From: Brachynemurus nebulosus
Taxonomy: Eukaryota > Arthropoda > Insecta > Neuroptera > Myrmeleontidae
Reading direction: 5' to 3'
Assembly: GCA_035578155.1 (NCBI GenBank)
Contig: JAPWDM010000001.1
Span: 74,900,972 to 74,964,971 of the forward strand
Length of the DNA stretch: 64,000 nt
How positions within the stretch are numbered: position 1 is the first letter of the stretch; every line of letters starts with the position of its first letter. Under the pieces are notes generated by a model that saw only the letters and a list, made by a program, of their open reading frames with translations, did not search any database and was not told the origin of the DNA. This document shows, piece by piece, positions 46,369-56,126 of the stretch. A program made the position numbers and the translations under genes.

Positions 46369-49300
46369 GACTTTTACGCCAACCTGGCGCTCACTACTCA
46401 GTAGGACAGTACTGGGTAACATTCACCTATACCGGCATTATGCAAGGTATTAGGCTCTGTGGAAGGGTAATGTGCCAAATCAATCCGTAAAAGTACCGTA
46501 GTACATTCACGAACGGGTTTGTCACATCACTCCTTATTTTGTTGTTGTTGTTGCTTGAAACGAGGTGTTATGCGTCTATTTTGGTGTATACTGGTTCGTA
46601 CGACGAGACTTTTGTGGGAGCGTAGATGTTGGCTCAATGACAGACGGCTGTGAATGCCTAGTTCGTTTTCGTGTCCTCAGAGAATAGGTAGGATTAGGGA
46701 CAGAGGGAAGGGAAAGGACTGTTTGTGTTTGTGTGTGTGTTCGTGTATGTGTGTGGATGTGTCGTTCTATTTTTCGTTTCTTGGTGTAAATGTGTTCTGG
46801 TTCATCAAATTGCTCATTAAGATCGGGTATTCCTGGAATTGCGCGTTTAGATGGTACAGAGGTTGACGGACCTTGTGTGTTATTGAGTTGGGGTGGATTG
46901 TGCACCAGAGCGGTAACAGTTACAGTGCGGCAGTTGGTCGATCCTCCCTCTCCATCAGACGAATCTGGATCTGTATGTGTGTTAGGTGTTTGCGGTTCTG
47001 TGTTAGCGTATTGTGTGTTTATGTATGTGTGTTGTGTGTCTGTAAGATGAGTGTCAGTGTGTTGTTCACTCACTGTAGATGGCTCAGATGGAGTACAAGC
47101 AGATCTTGTGCTTTCACATATCGCAGTCGGATTCGTATTACTGAGGAACTTCCGTACTATACGACATGTGTTTATGATCACTGCCTTTTGCATAGTGACA
47201 TATGTGTATTTTGGGAGACCCAAGAGGCTCAAGCTATTGTGTAGTGTGTGTGGAATGACCCCGGTGGCACTGAGTACTATTGGAACAATGTGGACATGTT
47301 CCATTCGCCATTGTTGTTTTATTTCGGCTGCGAGGTCAGTGTATTTCTCCAATTTAACTGCGTGTGTTTTTTGTAAGTTATGTGTATTCGGAACCGCAAT
47401 GTCGATCAGATAGGTGGTCTTAGTTTGTTTCATTACGAAGGTGATATCTGGTCGATTATGATTTATGGTCTTATCTGTAATAATCGACCGATCCCAGTAA
47501 AGTTTACAGGAGTCATTCTCCGCTACTACTTTTGGTGTGAGCTTGTAGTAAGGGGTTTTATCGGTTACAAGGTGGTGCTTAACCGCTAGTTTCTGGTATA
47601 TAATTTTGCCAACCTGGTCGTGACGGTGTTTATATTCGGACTGAGCGAGCTGAGTACAGGCAGCTGTGATGTGTTGTATCGTTTCGGGTTTGGAATGGCA
47701 TCTCCGGCATGAGTCAGATGTTATTGACGAGTCACGAAGTATGTATTTTGAGTAATTCTTTGTGTGAATTACTTGATCTTGTATAGCCAGCATAAATCCT
47801 TTAGTCTCCGGGAAAAGACTTCCTTGACTCAACCAGGCGTGCGACGCTGCTTTGTCGACGTTACTCTGGTTAAGATCATGTGGATGTCTTCCATGTAGAG
47901 GCTTGCGGATCCATTGCTGGATTTTGTCCTCCTTCGTGACCAAGGGGCAAAAACTATCTGGCATTTCTGTGTGTGAGAGGTTTAATGGTGTGTATGCCTT
48001 GTCGGCTTGGATTATTGAATTGTGTAGGTGTGATGTGTGTGTTTTGGTGTAAAAGTATTCTCGCAAGTTATGAACCTGTTTATTATGCATGTTCCTTATG
48101 TCTATAAGATCCCGACCCCCTTCGGCTCTTGGCAGCGTCAGTCGTTCTATCGCTGCTTTGGGATGATGAATTCTGTATTTGGTCATAAGGACGCGGGTCT
48201 TGATCTCGATGTTTGTCAAGTCCGTAGGCGTCCATTTGATTACCCCAAATGAGTACGTTAGCACCGGAACTGCGTAGGTGTTAATTGCTTTGATGATTTT
48301 CTTTCCATCAAGGTGAGTGTTCAGCAATCTCTGTACACGCGCTAGGTATTGCTGCATTAGGTGTTGTTTTACAGCGCTGTGATCTATACGTTCATCCTGG
48401 TTGAATCCGAAATACCGGTACGACTCTCCCTCGTCCATTGACTGCATAACAGACTCCGGTCCGAGTTCAAATGCGACCGCATCTCGTTTTCCCCCAGAAC
48501 GACATTGTGTCCGACATTTGTCGATCCCGAACTCCATGCAGAGGTCTCGCGAAACTTCCCTGGAAAGTCCCAGCAGCTTCTGTAATTGATGTTTAGTTGC
48601 TGCGTAGATCTTTATATCATCCATGTACATTAGATGTGAAATAGTATGGTGCGAATTCATTTTTGTCCCCACATTATAACCGTATTTGGTTTCATTCAAC
48701 AGGCGTGAAAGTGGATTCATTGCGAGACAAAACCATAATGGACTCAATGAGTCGCCTTGGAATATGCCGCGTCTTACATGAATAAGATCGCTTGTTGTTT
48801 TTTCGTTACCAATACTCAAATGTAAGGTCGTTCGCCAATCGGACATGATCGCTCCAAGGAAGTTCACGATACTTGGGTGTATTTTATACAGCTCCAATAC
48901 TCTCCGTAACCAGGAGTGCGGGACCGAATCAAATGCCTTTTTGTAATCAATAAACGCTGTGTTCAGCTTACGTTGTCTCCCTTTCGCTTGTTCCAGTACT
49001 ACGGAGTCAATCAGAAGCTGCTCTTTGCAACCTTGTGACCTCTTTCGACATCCCTTTTGTTCTTCTGTCAGTATGGTGTTAATCTGACAATGTTCATTGA
49101 TCTTTTCTGCCAGACAGGACGTCAAAGTCTTATACACACTAGGCAAGCAGGTGATAGGCCTATAATTAGCAGGATTTTTTGTATCACTGTTTTTCGATTT
49201 CATATATGTGATACCCTGCGTTAGGAACTTCGGTGTCAGGTTTGGTGTTCTTATAAATAGTGTAAATTGTTCAGCGAGATACTTGTGTGTTGATGTAAAG

Positions 49301-50856
49301 TGTTTGAGCCAGTAGTTTTGTATGTTGTCGATGCCAGGTGCCTTCCAGTTATGCGATCTCTGTAAAGCTCTGGAGACGTCCTCTGTAGTAATGTTCGTAT
49401 AGGGCATCTCCGGAAGATGTTCGTTATTCCTGTACTCTGTATCGATCCAGCTGGCTTTGTCATTATGGTCAATGGTGTTGGACCATATATTCGCCCAAAA
49501 ACTATGGAGTGCGTTCTTCTCCGGTAGACCATTACTGTTAGTTACCGTGTTCGTTAGAGACTGATAAAATCGTCTCTCGTTTCTGCTGAACGCTTGGTTT
49601 TGTCGCTTGCGTTCAGTACTGGTCTTATACCTTCGTAAGCGCTTCGCTAGTGCTGTTAATTTTTGGTGAAGCGTATCTCTGATCTCTGTGAGTGTTTTAT
49701 TGGGTTCCTCGTATTGTGTGTGTACTGTGTGTTTGTGTAAAATGCCGTGTATGTATTTGATGAGCCGTTTGGACCTCGTACCCTGTTGGTATTGGGTGAT
49801 CCTGCCGAGATTGCATCGGATGTTGTTGATACGTTTATTCAATCGCGTTTCCCAGGCAGGAGTTTTGTGCTCTTTCGAGTTGTGCGCTACAGGTGGTGTT
49901 ACGTCGGAACCGTTACAACGTATAGCGGCAACGGCTCCACAGTAAATAGCTGTGTGTAACTCGATAAAATTGTCACATGTTTCCAAGTGTTTAGGCAGTA
50001 TTGTATTGTTTAATATCTCAACGATCTCAGCCAATCTGTGTGAGGTGTGTTGTTTAGGCAACAAGTACCTATGTGTGGGGTCCGTCCCTTCAAATTCAGT
50101 AAGCGCTGTGTTAAATTCCAGTTCGATCCCTTGCAGTAAGGTGTCATTTACTGCTGTCTCATGGTGGTTAGGCTCATTCTCGACAAGTTGTTGAATGTCG
50201 TTTTGTGTGGGGCTTCCCATTTCTGGTGGGCCGTCGGCCTGACTTTCTTCATTTTGAGCAAATTGATGTGCGACTTGTGTTTTAATGGTGTTTATGAGGG
50301 AGGAAGGGATAAGATTATTGGTAAAAATGACACGTTTTTGGTCTGCCAGTCTCTGTTCAGTAACGCGACTTAGGTGAGGGTAGCTGCGCGCGAACTCTTG
50401 ATGTAATTTTGTACGGTAACCAGTTTTGTCCGTTTCAAGTCTAGTAACTTTGAAGTATGTGCGTACGATGAATTCATTCAGTTCATCTGTCCATTGCATA
50501 CGCACACGCTTCTTACCAGCTTTAGTGGTCCCCAAAGGATGCTCTGAGGAAACACTTAAAGTCGGCTGAGCTAAAGGTGTTGGGGGCTCCGTAAGTAGGG
50601 CAGTAGCATTTTGGCTGAAGGTGTTGTTACAGCTGACAGGTGGCTGCCTAGAACCCAACCTGTCGTCACCGTGATCTGAGCTGTCACATTCAGTGGTGAC
50701 CCTGATGCGCCCGGTCGCTCCACCGGCAGCGGCAGTTTTCCGAGGCCTTTTTCTTGTTTGCACCATCCTAATGGGTTGTCCTTTTAGTCGCCTTTTACGA
50801 CAAGCAGGACTTACTGTGGGCAAATTCTGCAAAGTGAAGCCCCCACCCACAGGGCG

Positions 50857-50857
<1 letters not shown>
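46368..50857 (-). mobile_element. Dong-B (R4/Dong-clade), intact ORF
   Basis: Same ends and structure as Dong-A, in tandem and same orientation, between ATT tracts 3 and 4. Full-length 5' leader and a 3' UTR of about 205 bp, close to identical to that of Dong-A. Confidence 0.9.
46576..50766 (-). CDS. Dong-B polyprotein: RT plus restriction-like endonuclease
   Basis: 1396 codons from MVQTRKRPRKTAAAGG with no stop. Order: basic N-terminus, helical region, RT (WKAPGIDNIQNYW, NYRPITCLPSVYK, KGCRKRSQGCKEQLLID, AFIDYKKAFDSVPHSWL, RRGIFQGDSLSPLWF, catalytic YMDD), thumb, zinc motif CRRCHSKPETIQH...C, then PD-(D/E)xK-type endonuclease RPDITFVMK...LIDIAVP, and a Thr/His-rich tail with KKRKIE. This is the single-ORF plan of R2/R4/Dong elements, which cut their target with the C-terminal nuclease. 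The clean frame suggests recent activity. The upstream poly-Asn and GFTLQNLP frame belongs to the leader, not the protein. Confidence 0.9.
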   Translation of the reverse strand: MVQTRKRPRKTAAAGGATGRIRVTTECDSSDHGDDRLGSRQPPVSCNNTFSQNATALLTEPPTPLAQPTLSVSSEHPLGTTKAGKKRVRMQWTDELNEFIVRTYFKVTRLETDKTGYRTKLHQEFARSYPHLSRVTEQRLADQKRVIFTNNLIPSSLINTIKTQVAHQFAQNEESQADGPPEMGSPTQNDIQQLVENEPNHHETAVNDTLLQGIELEFNTALTEFEGTDPTHRYLLPKQHTSHRLAEIVEILNNTILPKHLETCDNFIELHTAIYCGAVAAIRCNGSDVTPPVAHNSKEHKTPAWETRLNKRINNIRCNLGRITQYQQGTRSKRLIKYIHGILHKHTVHTQYEEPNKTLTEIRDTLHQKLTALAKRLRRYKTSTERKRQNQAFSRNERRFYQSLTNTVTNSNGLPEKNALHSFWANIWSNTIDHNDKASWIDTEYRNNEHLPEMPYTNITTEDVSRALQRSHNWKAPGIDNIQNYWLKHFTSTHKYLAEQFTLFIRTPNLTPKFLTQGITYMKSKNSDTKNPANYRPITCLPSVYKTLTSCLAEKINEHCQINTILTEEQKGCRKRSQGCKEQLLIDSVVLEQAKGRQRKLNTAFIDYKKAFDSVPHSWLRRVLELYKIHPSIVNFLGAIMSDWRTTLHLSIGNEKTTSDLIHVRRGIFQGDSLSPLWFCLAMNPLSRLLNETKYGYNVGTKMNSHHTISHLMYMDDIKIYAATKHQLQKLLGLSREVSRDLCMEFGIDKCRTQCRSGGKRDAVAFELGPESVMQSMDEGESYRYFGFNQDERIDHSAVKQHLMQQYLARVQRLLNTHLDGKKIIKAINTYAVPVLTYSFGVIKWTPTDLTNIEIKTRVLMTKYRIHHPKAAIERLTLPRAEGGRDLIDIRNMHNKQVHNLREYFYTKTHTSHLHNSIIQADKAYTPLNLSHTEMPDSFCPLVTKEDKIQQWIRKPLHGRHPHDLNQSNVDKAASHAWLSQGSLFPETKGFMLAIQDQVIHTKNYSKYILRDSSITSDSCRRCHSKPETIQHITAACTQLAQSEYKHRHDQVGKIIYQKLAVKHHLVTDKTPYYKLTPKVVAENDSCKLYWDRSIITDKTINHNRPDITFVMKQTKTTYLIDIAVPNTHNLQKTHAVKLEKYTDLAAEIKQQWRMEHVHIVPIVLSATGVIPHTLHNSLSLLGLPKYTYVTMQKAVIINTCRIVRKFLSNTNPTAICESTRSACTPSEPSTVSEQHTDTHLTDTQHTYINTQYANTEPQTPNTHTDPDSSDGEGGSTNCRTVTVTALVHNPPQLNNTQGPSTSVPSKRAIPGIPDLNEQFDEPEHIYTKKRKIERHIHTHTRTHTQTQTVLSLPSVPNPTYSLRTRKRTRHSQPSVIEPTSTLPQKSRRTNQYTPK

Positions 50858-50924
<67 letters not shown>
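50858..50924. repeat. (ATT)n tract 4, end of the LINE tail
   Basis: About 22 ATT units from the 5' end of Dong-B to the Copia-2 integrase sequence (TCTAATTGAATTCC). Confidence 0.95.
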
Positions 50925-50925
<1 letters not shown>

Positions 50926-52716
50926 CTCTAATTGAATTCCCTTATTATTACAAAAATCCTTGAGTTTATTTGAAGAAAATTCCCCACCATTATCACATCG
51001 TAGTCGTGAAATTTTTAAATTGAACTGAGCTGTCACTCTTGATTCGTATTCTACAATTTTATCGAAAACTTCATTTTTGTGTTCTAGTAAATAAACTACA
51101 GTAAAATGAGAATAATCATCCGTGATTGTGAGGAAATATCGTTTTTCATCCCAAGTGTACGGTGTTAACGGTCCACATACATCGACATGAATTAAATCTA
51201 GTATCCTGTTGGAGCGGTTTTTTATAATTTTATTGAATGGTAGGCGAGTCTGTTTTCCTGAAATGCATATTTCACATTTATCATTAAGATTTTCTTTAAT
51301 ATTACTCACCGATATATTCATTCCGTTAGACATTTGTTTTTCAACTAATTTAATCATATTGTTTTTGCTCAAATGTCCAAGCCTTTTATGCCATAAATTT
51401 GTATCATTATTTTGAGTTAAATTTGCTGTTTCTTCAGGTTTACTTTGTACCACCTCAAAATTTAGCTCATATAGCTTTCCATTTCTGTTTCCTTCAGCTA
51501 CCATAAAATTATTATTGAAAATGCGCACTTTATTGTTGTGAAAAATAATTTTCATTCCCTTTTCTTCAATACGTCTCACAGATAAAAGATTATGTAATAA
51601 ATTCGGTACGTATAGAACATTATATACAGATATGTTCCTGGAAACATTTTTAACTTTGGATATAACTTTGATTTTACCAACTTTTGTAGCTTCCAAATGA
51701 TTTCCTTCTTTAGCCGTTGCTATTTTTATTGGAGTGTCCAAATTTTTTAATTCCGAAAAATACGTTATTTTGTTAACCATGTGTTCTGATGCACCGGAAT
51801 CCAAAAACCATTTTATTCCCTGATTGGTCGTATCCCTTTCATTTACTATGAATGCTGTTTCAGTATCATTTCCTGAAGCATAGTTCACATTATATTTATT
51901 AAATGATTTTCGTTTATAATCCGTTTTGTAATTTGATTTGTTATTTCCTTTATGACTTGTATCATAGGAATTAAATGATTTGTTTCTACTTTTACATTCT
52001 GCTCGAAAATGTCCAAAATTTCCACATTTATGACATTTACCTCTTCTTGAATTTGTATTAAACGCTGTTTGCTGAATCCTTCTTACACTTTCGTTTTTAT
52101 TAAAATTTACTCCTTTTGAGTATTCATCCAATAGTCGACTTTTTACAAATTCAACGCTGAGTTTTGACTGGTCCATAGTTTCAAGTGCCGTTACTATAGC
52201 ATTATAAGATTTTGGTAATGTAAGTAACAAATGACAAATAGTATCTAAATTTTCAATTGTAGCTCCAGAAGCTTTTAATTCCCTTACTGTTTTATCAAAA
52301 ATTAACATGAACTCATTCAAATCATCTGATTCATTATATTTCATTGTTAGAAGTTGCTTTCTCAGATATAATTGATTTGCGATACTTTTTCTTTCATAAA
52401 TATTTGATAGAGTATCAAAGATTTCTTTTGCCGAACATTTATCTTTAATGTGTTCTAACTGTGAATCAGCAATGCATTGAATAATAATAGACTTGCATTT
52501 TTTGTCACGTTGTTTTATTGATTGAATTGTATTTTCAATAACTATTTTTCTTTCCGCTTCCGCCGTAAACTTTTCAATATTGAGTGCTTCAATCTTTGAG
52601 TTAATTTCCTCATATAATACATCAACCAAACCTTGTTCTTCAAGTACTGTTGTTAATCTGAATTTCCAGTTTCCAAAGTTTGTACCATTAAGTGGTGGTA
52701 TTTTATATTTTTCCAT
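50925..52716 (-). CDS. Copia-2 gag-pol, N-terminal part (Gag, protease, integrase start)
   Basis: From MEKYKIPPLNGTNFGNWKFR: a UBN2-type Gag (to about residue 210), zinc knuckle CHKCGNFGHFRAEC, protease WFLDSGASEHMV, GAG-pre-integrase WHKRLGHLSKNNM and CEICISGKQTR, then integrase HVDVCGPLTPY, ITDDYSHF, LRCDNGGEFSS. All motifs are intact. An in-frame Met six codons upstream (52734) is a less usual start. The frame breaks off at GIQLEY, where a LINE and its (ATT)n tail inserted; the rest of pol resumes at 34780. By chance the frame runs on through poly-Asn into the Dong ORF. Confidence 0.9.
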
Positions 52717-52791
52717 GTTTGAATAGAAAAACACGTGCTCGTCTAGATTTTATATTGTTATTTTGGGTCCTTGGGTCCTGGACCCATAACC

Positions 52792-53069
52792 TGATGTTTT
52801 TTTGTTAATAATACCCAGTAGATCCCGAACAATATAAAATAATTACGCGGAAAATAAATAACTATTTATTCCAATATTTAATTATAAGATGAATTTACAA
52901 AATATATTAATGTTACATAAACAAAAACTAAACTGAACCGAGCAGACAAAAAATAATAACTAACTGAAAAATAATTGAATATATATTAAACAATTACTAG
53001 GATCACTATGATATTGTAACATGAACAAATTGTAATCATAGACTACTTAATAATCTATATATTTCAACA
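52792..53069 (-). repeat. Copia-2 5' LTR
   Basis: 278 bp, pairs with 32265-32542. Followed outward by TSD GATTT. Confidence 0.95.
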
Positions 53070-53073
53070 GATT

Positions 53074-53206
53074 TAACTACCAGATATATTTATCTTTCGT
53101 TTATAACACTCAAATCTATAGAATAAACTGATTTATCTCTGGGATAAATCAGTTTATTCTGTAGATTTGAGTATTATAAACGAAAGATAAATATATCTGG
53201 TAGTTA
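53074..53206. repeat. 133-bp palindrome joining two Harbinger ends
   Basis: TAACTACCAGATATATTTAT...GATTTATCTC is mirrored, with few mismatches, by GGGATAAATC...GGTAGTTA around a centre near 53140. The outer parts equal Harbinger subterminal sequence on both sides, so this is where Harbinger-1 (left) and Harbinger-2 (right) meet head-to-head. Confidence 0.9.
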
Positions 53207-53546
53207 TCCTTTGGTAGTATATCTAGTGGTATATCTGGTAGTTATCTGGTAGTATAAATTATCCTTAGAAAATCAAGCGGATAAATTTTATCTGAGAAAT
53301 TAATTTCCAATATGTCTGCTCTATCCACTTTATTGCTAGGGAACATTCTAGCGAAATAAGATTTAAAAAAATATTCATGTGTAAATACTAACATTTAATA
53401 TTTATTTGTTATTTCATTTTTAAAATAGTTTAAAATAAAGTACATACCAAATATACATAAAAGTAGGTAAGTAAAATATAAAATACAAATTTATGATAGG
53501 AATTATACACGTGATAAAGAAATTGTCTTGTTTGTATTTTTCAAAC

Positions 53547-54628
53547 ATGGAATATGAAAATTTATCAGTTTCAACAGTATCGGTATCGTCGGCGTCATTA
53601 ACTTCGGAAGACGAATTTGAAGCTGGTATTCAGATACCGAGAGCTCCGAGAGTATTCAAGGAAAGATTTGAACCAATGGTCTATTATGACGACCAAACTT
53701 TCAAGCAACGGTTTCGTTTTTCAAAAGAAACCGTTAATTATATATTGGATTTAATTCAACATAATATACGACCAATGCCCCAGCGCAATCATTCGATTTG
53801 TGCAATAAATCAGTTGCTCTTAACTCTTCGTTGTTATGCAACCGGAACATTTCAATCAGTAGTTGGGGATAATTCCAATGTAACAAAATCTACGGCCGGG
53901 CGAATTATACATAAGGTGTCGCATGAACTGGCATTATTAAGAAATCAGTTTAGTTACCGAGAGTTGAAGACCAGCATAGAGTTCCGGTGGAGTTTTTTGA
54001 AATAGCTGGTTTTCCCAATGTTTGTGGTGTAATCGATTGTACCCACGTTAAAGTACAATCACCAGGTGGGGACAACGCTGAGGTGTTCAGAAATCGGAAA
54101 GGTTTTTTCTTTGAATGTACAAGCAATTTGTGACACAAATTAAAAATCATGAATGTGGTTTCGAGATGGCCTGATTCAAGACATGACAGTAGAATTTTTG
54201 ATATGTCGTTAGTGCGGGCCCAATTTGAAAACAGTGAATTCGGGAATAAATATTTATTAGGGGATAGTGGGTACCCGTGTCGAAAATATATTGTAACGCC
54301 ATTGTTGAATCCAGGAACACCAGCCGAAAGGCGTTACAATTTGGCACACATAAGGACTAGGAACGTCATTGAGCGTACTTTTGGCGTGTTAAAAAGACGG
54401 TTTCCATACTTATCGGTTGGGATGAGAGTAACTGTGGATAAAATAATCCCAATAATCGTCGCTACATGTGTTCTGCATAACATTGCAATAAATTTTAATG
54501 ATCATTTAATCATTAAATGCGCTCAGTTAGAAATGCGCTTATTCAGACAATATTTCAGAGGTTTGTTAATTTTTTTTTTTAGATCAAGTTTACTTATTGA
54601 GGACTTTTATTATACAGGAAATTTTTAA
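53547..54628 (+). pseudogene. HARBI1-type transposase of Harbinger-2, frameshifted
   Basis: Starts with a proper ATG (MEYENLSVSTVSVSSASLTS) and matches the Harbinger-1 protein through LALLRNQF, then shifts at about 53952 (EIAGFPNVCGVIDCTHVKVQ appears in another frame), shifts again near 54110 (after RNRKGFFFE) and resumes as NVVSRWPDSRHDSRIFDMSL. The catalytic motifs VIDCTH, LLGDSGYP and VIERTFGVLK remain. Near NFNDHL a deletion removes the segment that in the sister copy contains an acidic patch. Inactive but clearly the same subfamily. Confidence 0.9.
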
Positions 54629-54776
54629 AAGTATTTTCAAAAACAAAAATTTATTTTAAAATTTATTTATTTTTAAATTACATATCATGTAATTTTCTTT
54701 GTTTCAATTCTATGTCCAGTTTTTTTTTCCTGTTATTTGTAAAAGCAACAATTCGTATTCTGCTTTTTCTTAACCG

Positions 54777-54934
54777 CATTTTGCTTGTAATATTTCAAAT
54801 TTTATTTCATTGGCTTTTTTTCTATATGTGTTATCCACCGTAGTGTTTACAGGTCTTAAATTTTTTTTTTTCTTTACAGATAACCTGAGCATTGCAGTTG
54901 TTGTTGCAGTTGAAGTTGCTGCAGTTTGCTGTAA
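54777..54934 (-). pseudogene. Harbinger-2 partner protein, C-terminal fragment
   Basis: On minus, a TTTTACAG acceptor precedes QTAATSTATTTAMLR, then KKKKNLRPVNTTVDNTYRKK and ANEIKFEILQAKCG. This is the diverged counterpart of the Harbinger-1 coiled-coil exon (NTAANIYRSKADKIKIEILE). It is truncated by a stop at 54777. The 8.9-kb element begins 6 bp upstream of it. Confidence 0.6.
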
Positions 54935-55019
54935 AATATAAGTAGGTATTGGGCACTTGAGGACGCAGTGTAGTATGCCTAAATATAGGGTGATATGATA
55001 CACGTATGTATGTACATAC

Positions 55020-55350
55020 GTGTGTATGTCATATATGTATTATAACTATATGGCCAATCCCTATAAGAGGCAGTGGTTCCGATGAAGTGAGACGGATAGA
55101 CATCGGGTAGAGGCACTTCAGTTGTTTTGCGCAGATGCATCAATTAGTGTTTACCGTGTTTACTGTTCAGATTGGTTCATATTACCACCAAAAAAGTCGC
55201 ATTTGCGCAAAACGAACAAAATACTTCCAAATCTGCACCGTGATGTTGGGACGTTTTTTTCATATCCATTTGGCTATACATATATGTATACTACATATAT
55301 GGTGTATGTACATACGTATGTATGTACATACGTAGTACGTACATACATAT
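55020..55350. repeat. GTAT/GTAC palindromic repeats in the left arm
   Basis: Clusters of CGTATGTATGTACATACG at about 55002-55025 and 55308-55345 border a non-repeated block that differs from the right arm. Similar clusters occur at 63503-63536 and 63705-63750. Confidence 0.8.
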
Positions 55351-55687
55351 GTCACCTTTTTTTTGTGTGGACGTTTATCATACGTCGTCATTTCTTTTGT
55401 TTCATACTTACAGGCGATGACGTTGACTTTATCAACGTAGCCAATTTTTTTTTTTTTTACCTTTACCGTACGTCGTCATTTTTTCTTTTTGTGTGGACGT
55501 TTATAGACGCTTTCTTTTTCTATTACTTTACCTGACCTTTTTGACGTCTGTAGATGTTTTCCTTTTCTGTTACTCTGACCGACTTTTTTTTCTTTACTTG
55601 TACGTAGACGTTTTTCTTTTCTGTTACTCTGACCGACTTTTTTCTTTACTTGTTACGATAGATGGCGTTTATAATGTGTGTGCTTTA

Positions 55688-55993
55688 GAGTCCCTATAAT
55701 AAATAGAGTCGTGACATGTGTGCTGAATGCTGATTGGTTCCGGCATTTTGTATCCAAAGTTTTCGTAAAATACATTGGAAATAAATAAAATCTTAACAAA
55801 AACCATTCAGTTTAACTTAGAAAGAATAATTAAATTAAAAATTTTTAATTGTTCATTAATTCATAACTTATTAACAATTATTATGTACACAAAAATATTT
55901 ACTCAAACATGTGATAATTAATTTTAAAGCTTCCCGCTCTGTTTTGGATACAAAATGGATGACATGTCACGACTCTATTTATTATAGGGACTC
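55688..55993. mobile_element. 306-bp MITE with TA TSD
   Basis: TIRs of about 32 bp (GAGTCCCTATAATAAATAGA and mirror, with ACATGT at the inner edge) flanked by TA on both sides. No ORF. Fits a Tc1/mariner-type MITE. Confidence 0.85.
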
Positions 55994-56051
55994 TAGTGTG
56001 CTTGTCTTGTCACTGTCTTGAAAAACCGATTTATTTTAATTTAAAAAAATG

Positions 56052-56126
56052 CAATCAGTTGTATGATTTGAACTTGGGTACTTTTGTATGTCGTCCAAGC
56101 GTCATATCGACTCCACCACGGCGGTT
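56052..56126 (-). repeat. tRNA-like sequence (SINE head or tRNA relic)
   Basis: On minus GCCGTGGTGGAGTCGATA has an A-box-like TGGTGGAGTCGA, and 40 bases on AAGTTCAAATCATAC has a B-box-like core. T-rich DNA follows. Stems pair poorly, so it is not called as a tRNA gene. Confidence 0.45.

Larger units (their letters stand above)
32265..53069 (-). mobile_element. Copia-2 LTR retrotransposon with nested retroelements
   Basis: 278-bp LTRs at 32265-32542 and 52792-53069 (on minus TGTTGAAATATATAG...CATCA) differ at four positions that I can see. GATTT flanks both ends (32260-32264, 53070-53074). On minus, GGTTATGGGTCC next to the 5' LTR is the primer site and AATTGAGGGGAGG before the 3' LTR is the polypurine tract. 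Own sequence is about 4.7 kb; the interior 34786-50924 is later insertions. Confidence 0.95.
17835..53140. mobile_element. Harbinger-1, expanded by nested insertions
   Basis: The backbone consists of 17835-18762, 29898-32264 and 53070-53140. It carries a MSANT/Myb-like gene on plus and an almost intact HARBI1-type transposase on minus, the usual convergent two-gene layout of Harbinger elements. A left terminal motif GGTATTATAAAG near 17840 resembles GTATTATAAACG at 53171-53182. Exact ends and the TSD could not be fixed because the right end lies in a palindrome shared with a second copy. Confidence 0.65.

Noticed and set aside
46046..46369. Poly-Leu ORFs (also 50693-50935) and a poly-Ile ORF at 41571-41837
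   Set aside because: Artefacts of (ATT)n tracts joined to antisense Dong or flanking DNA.
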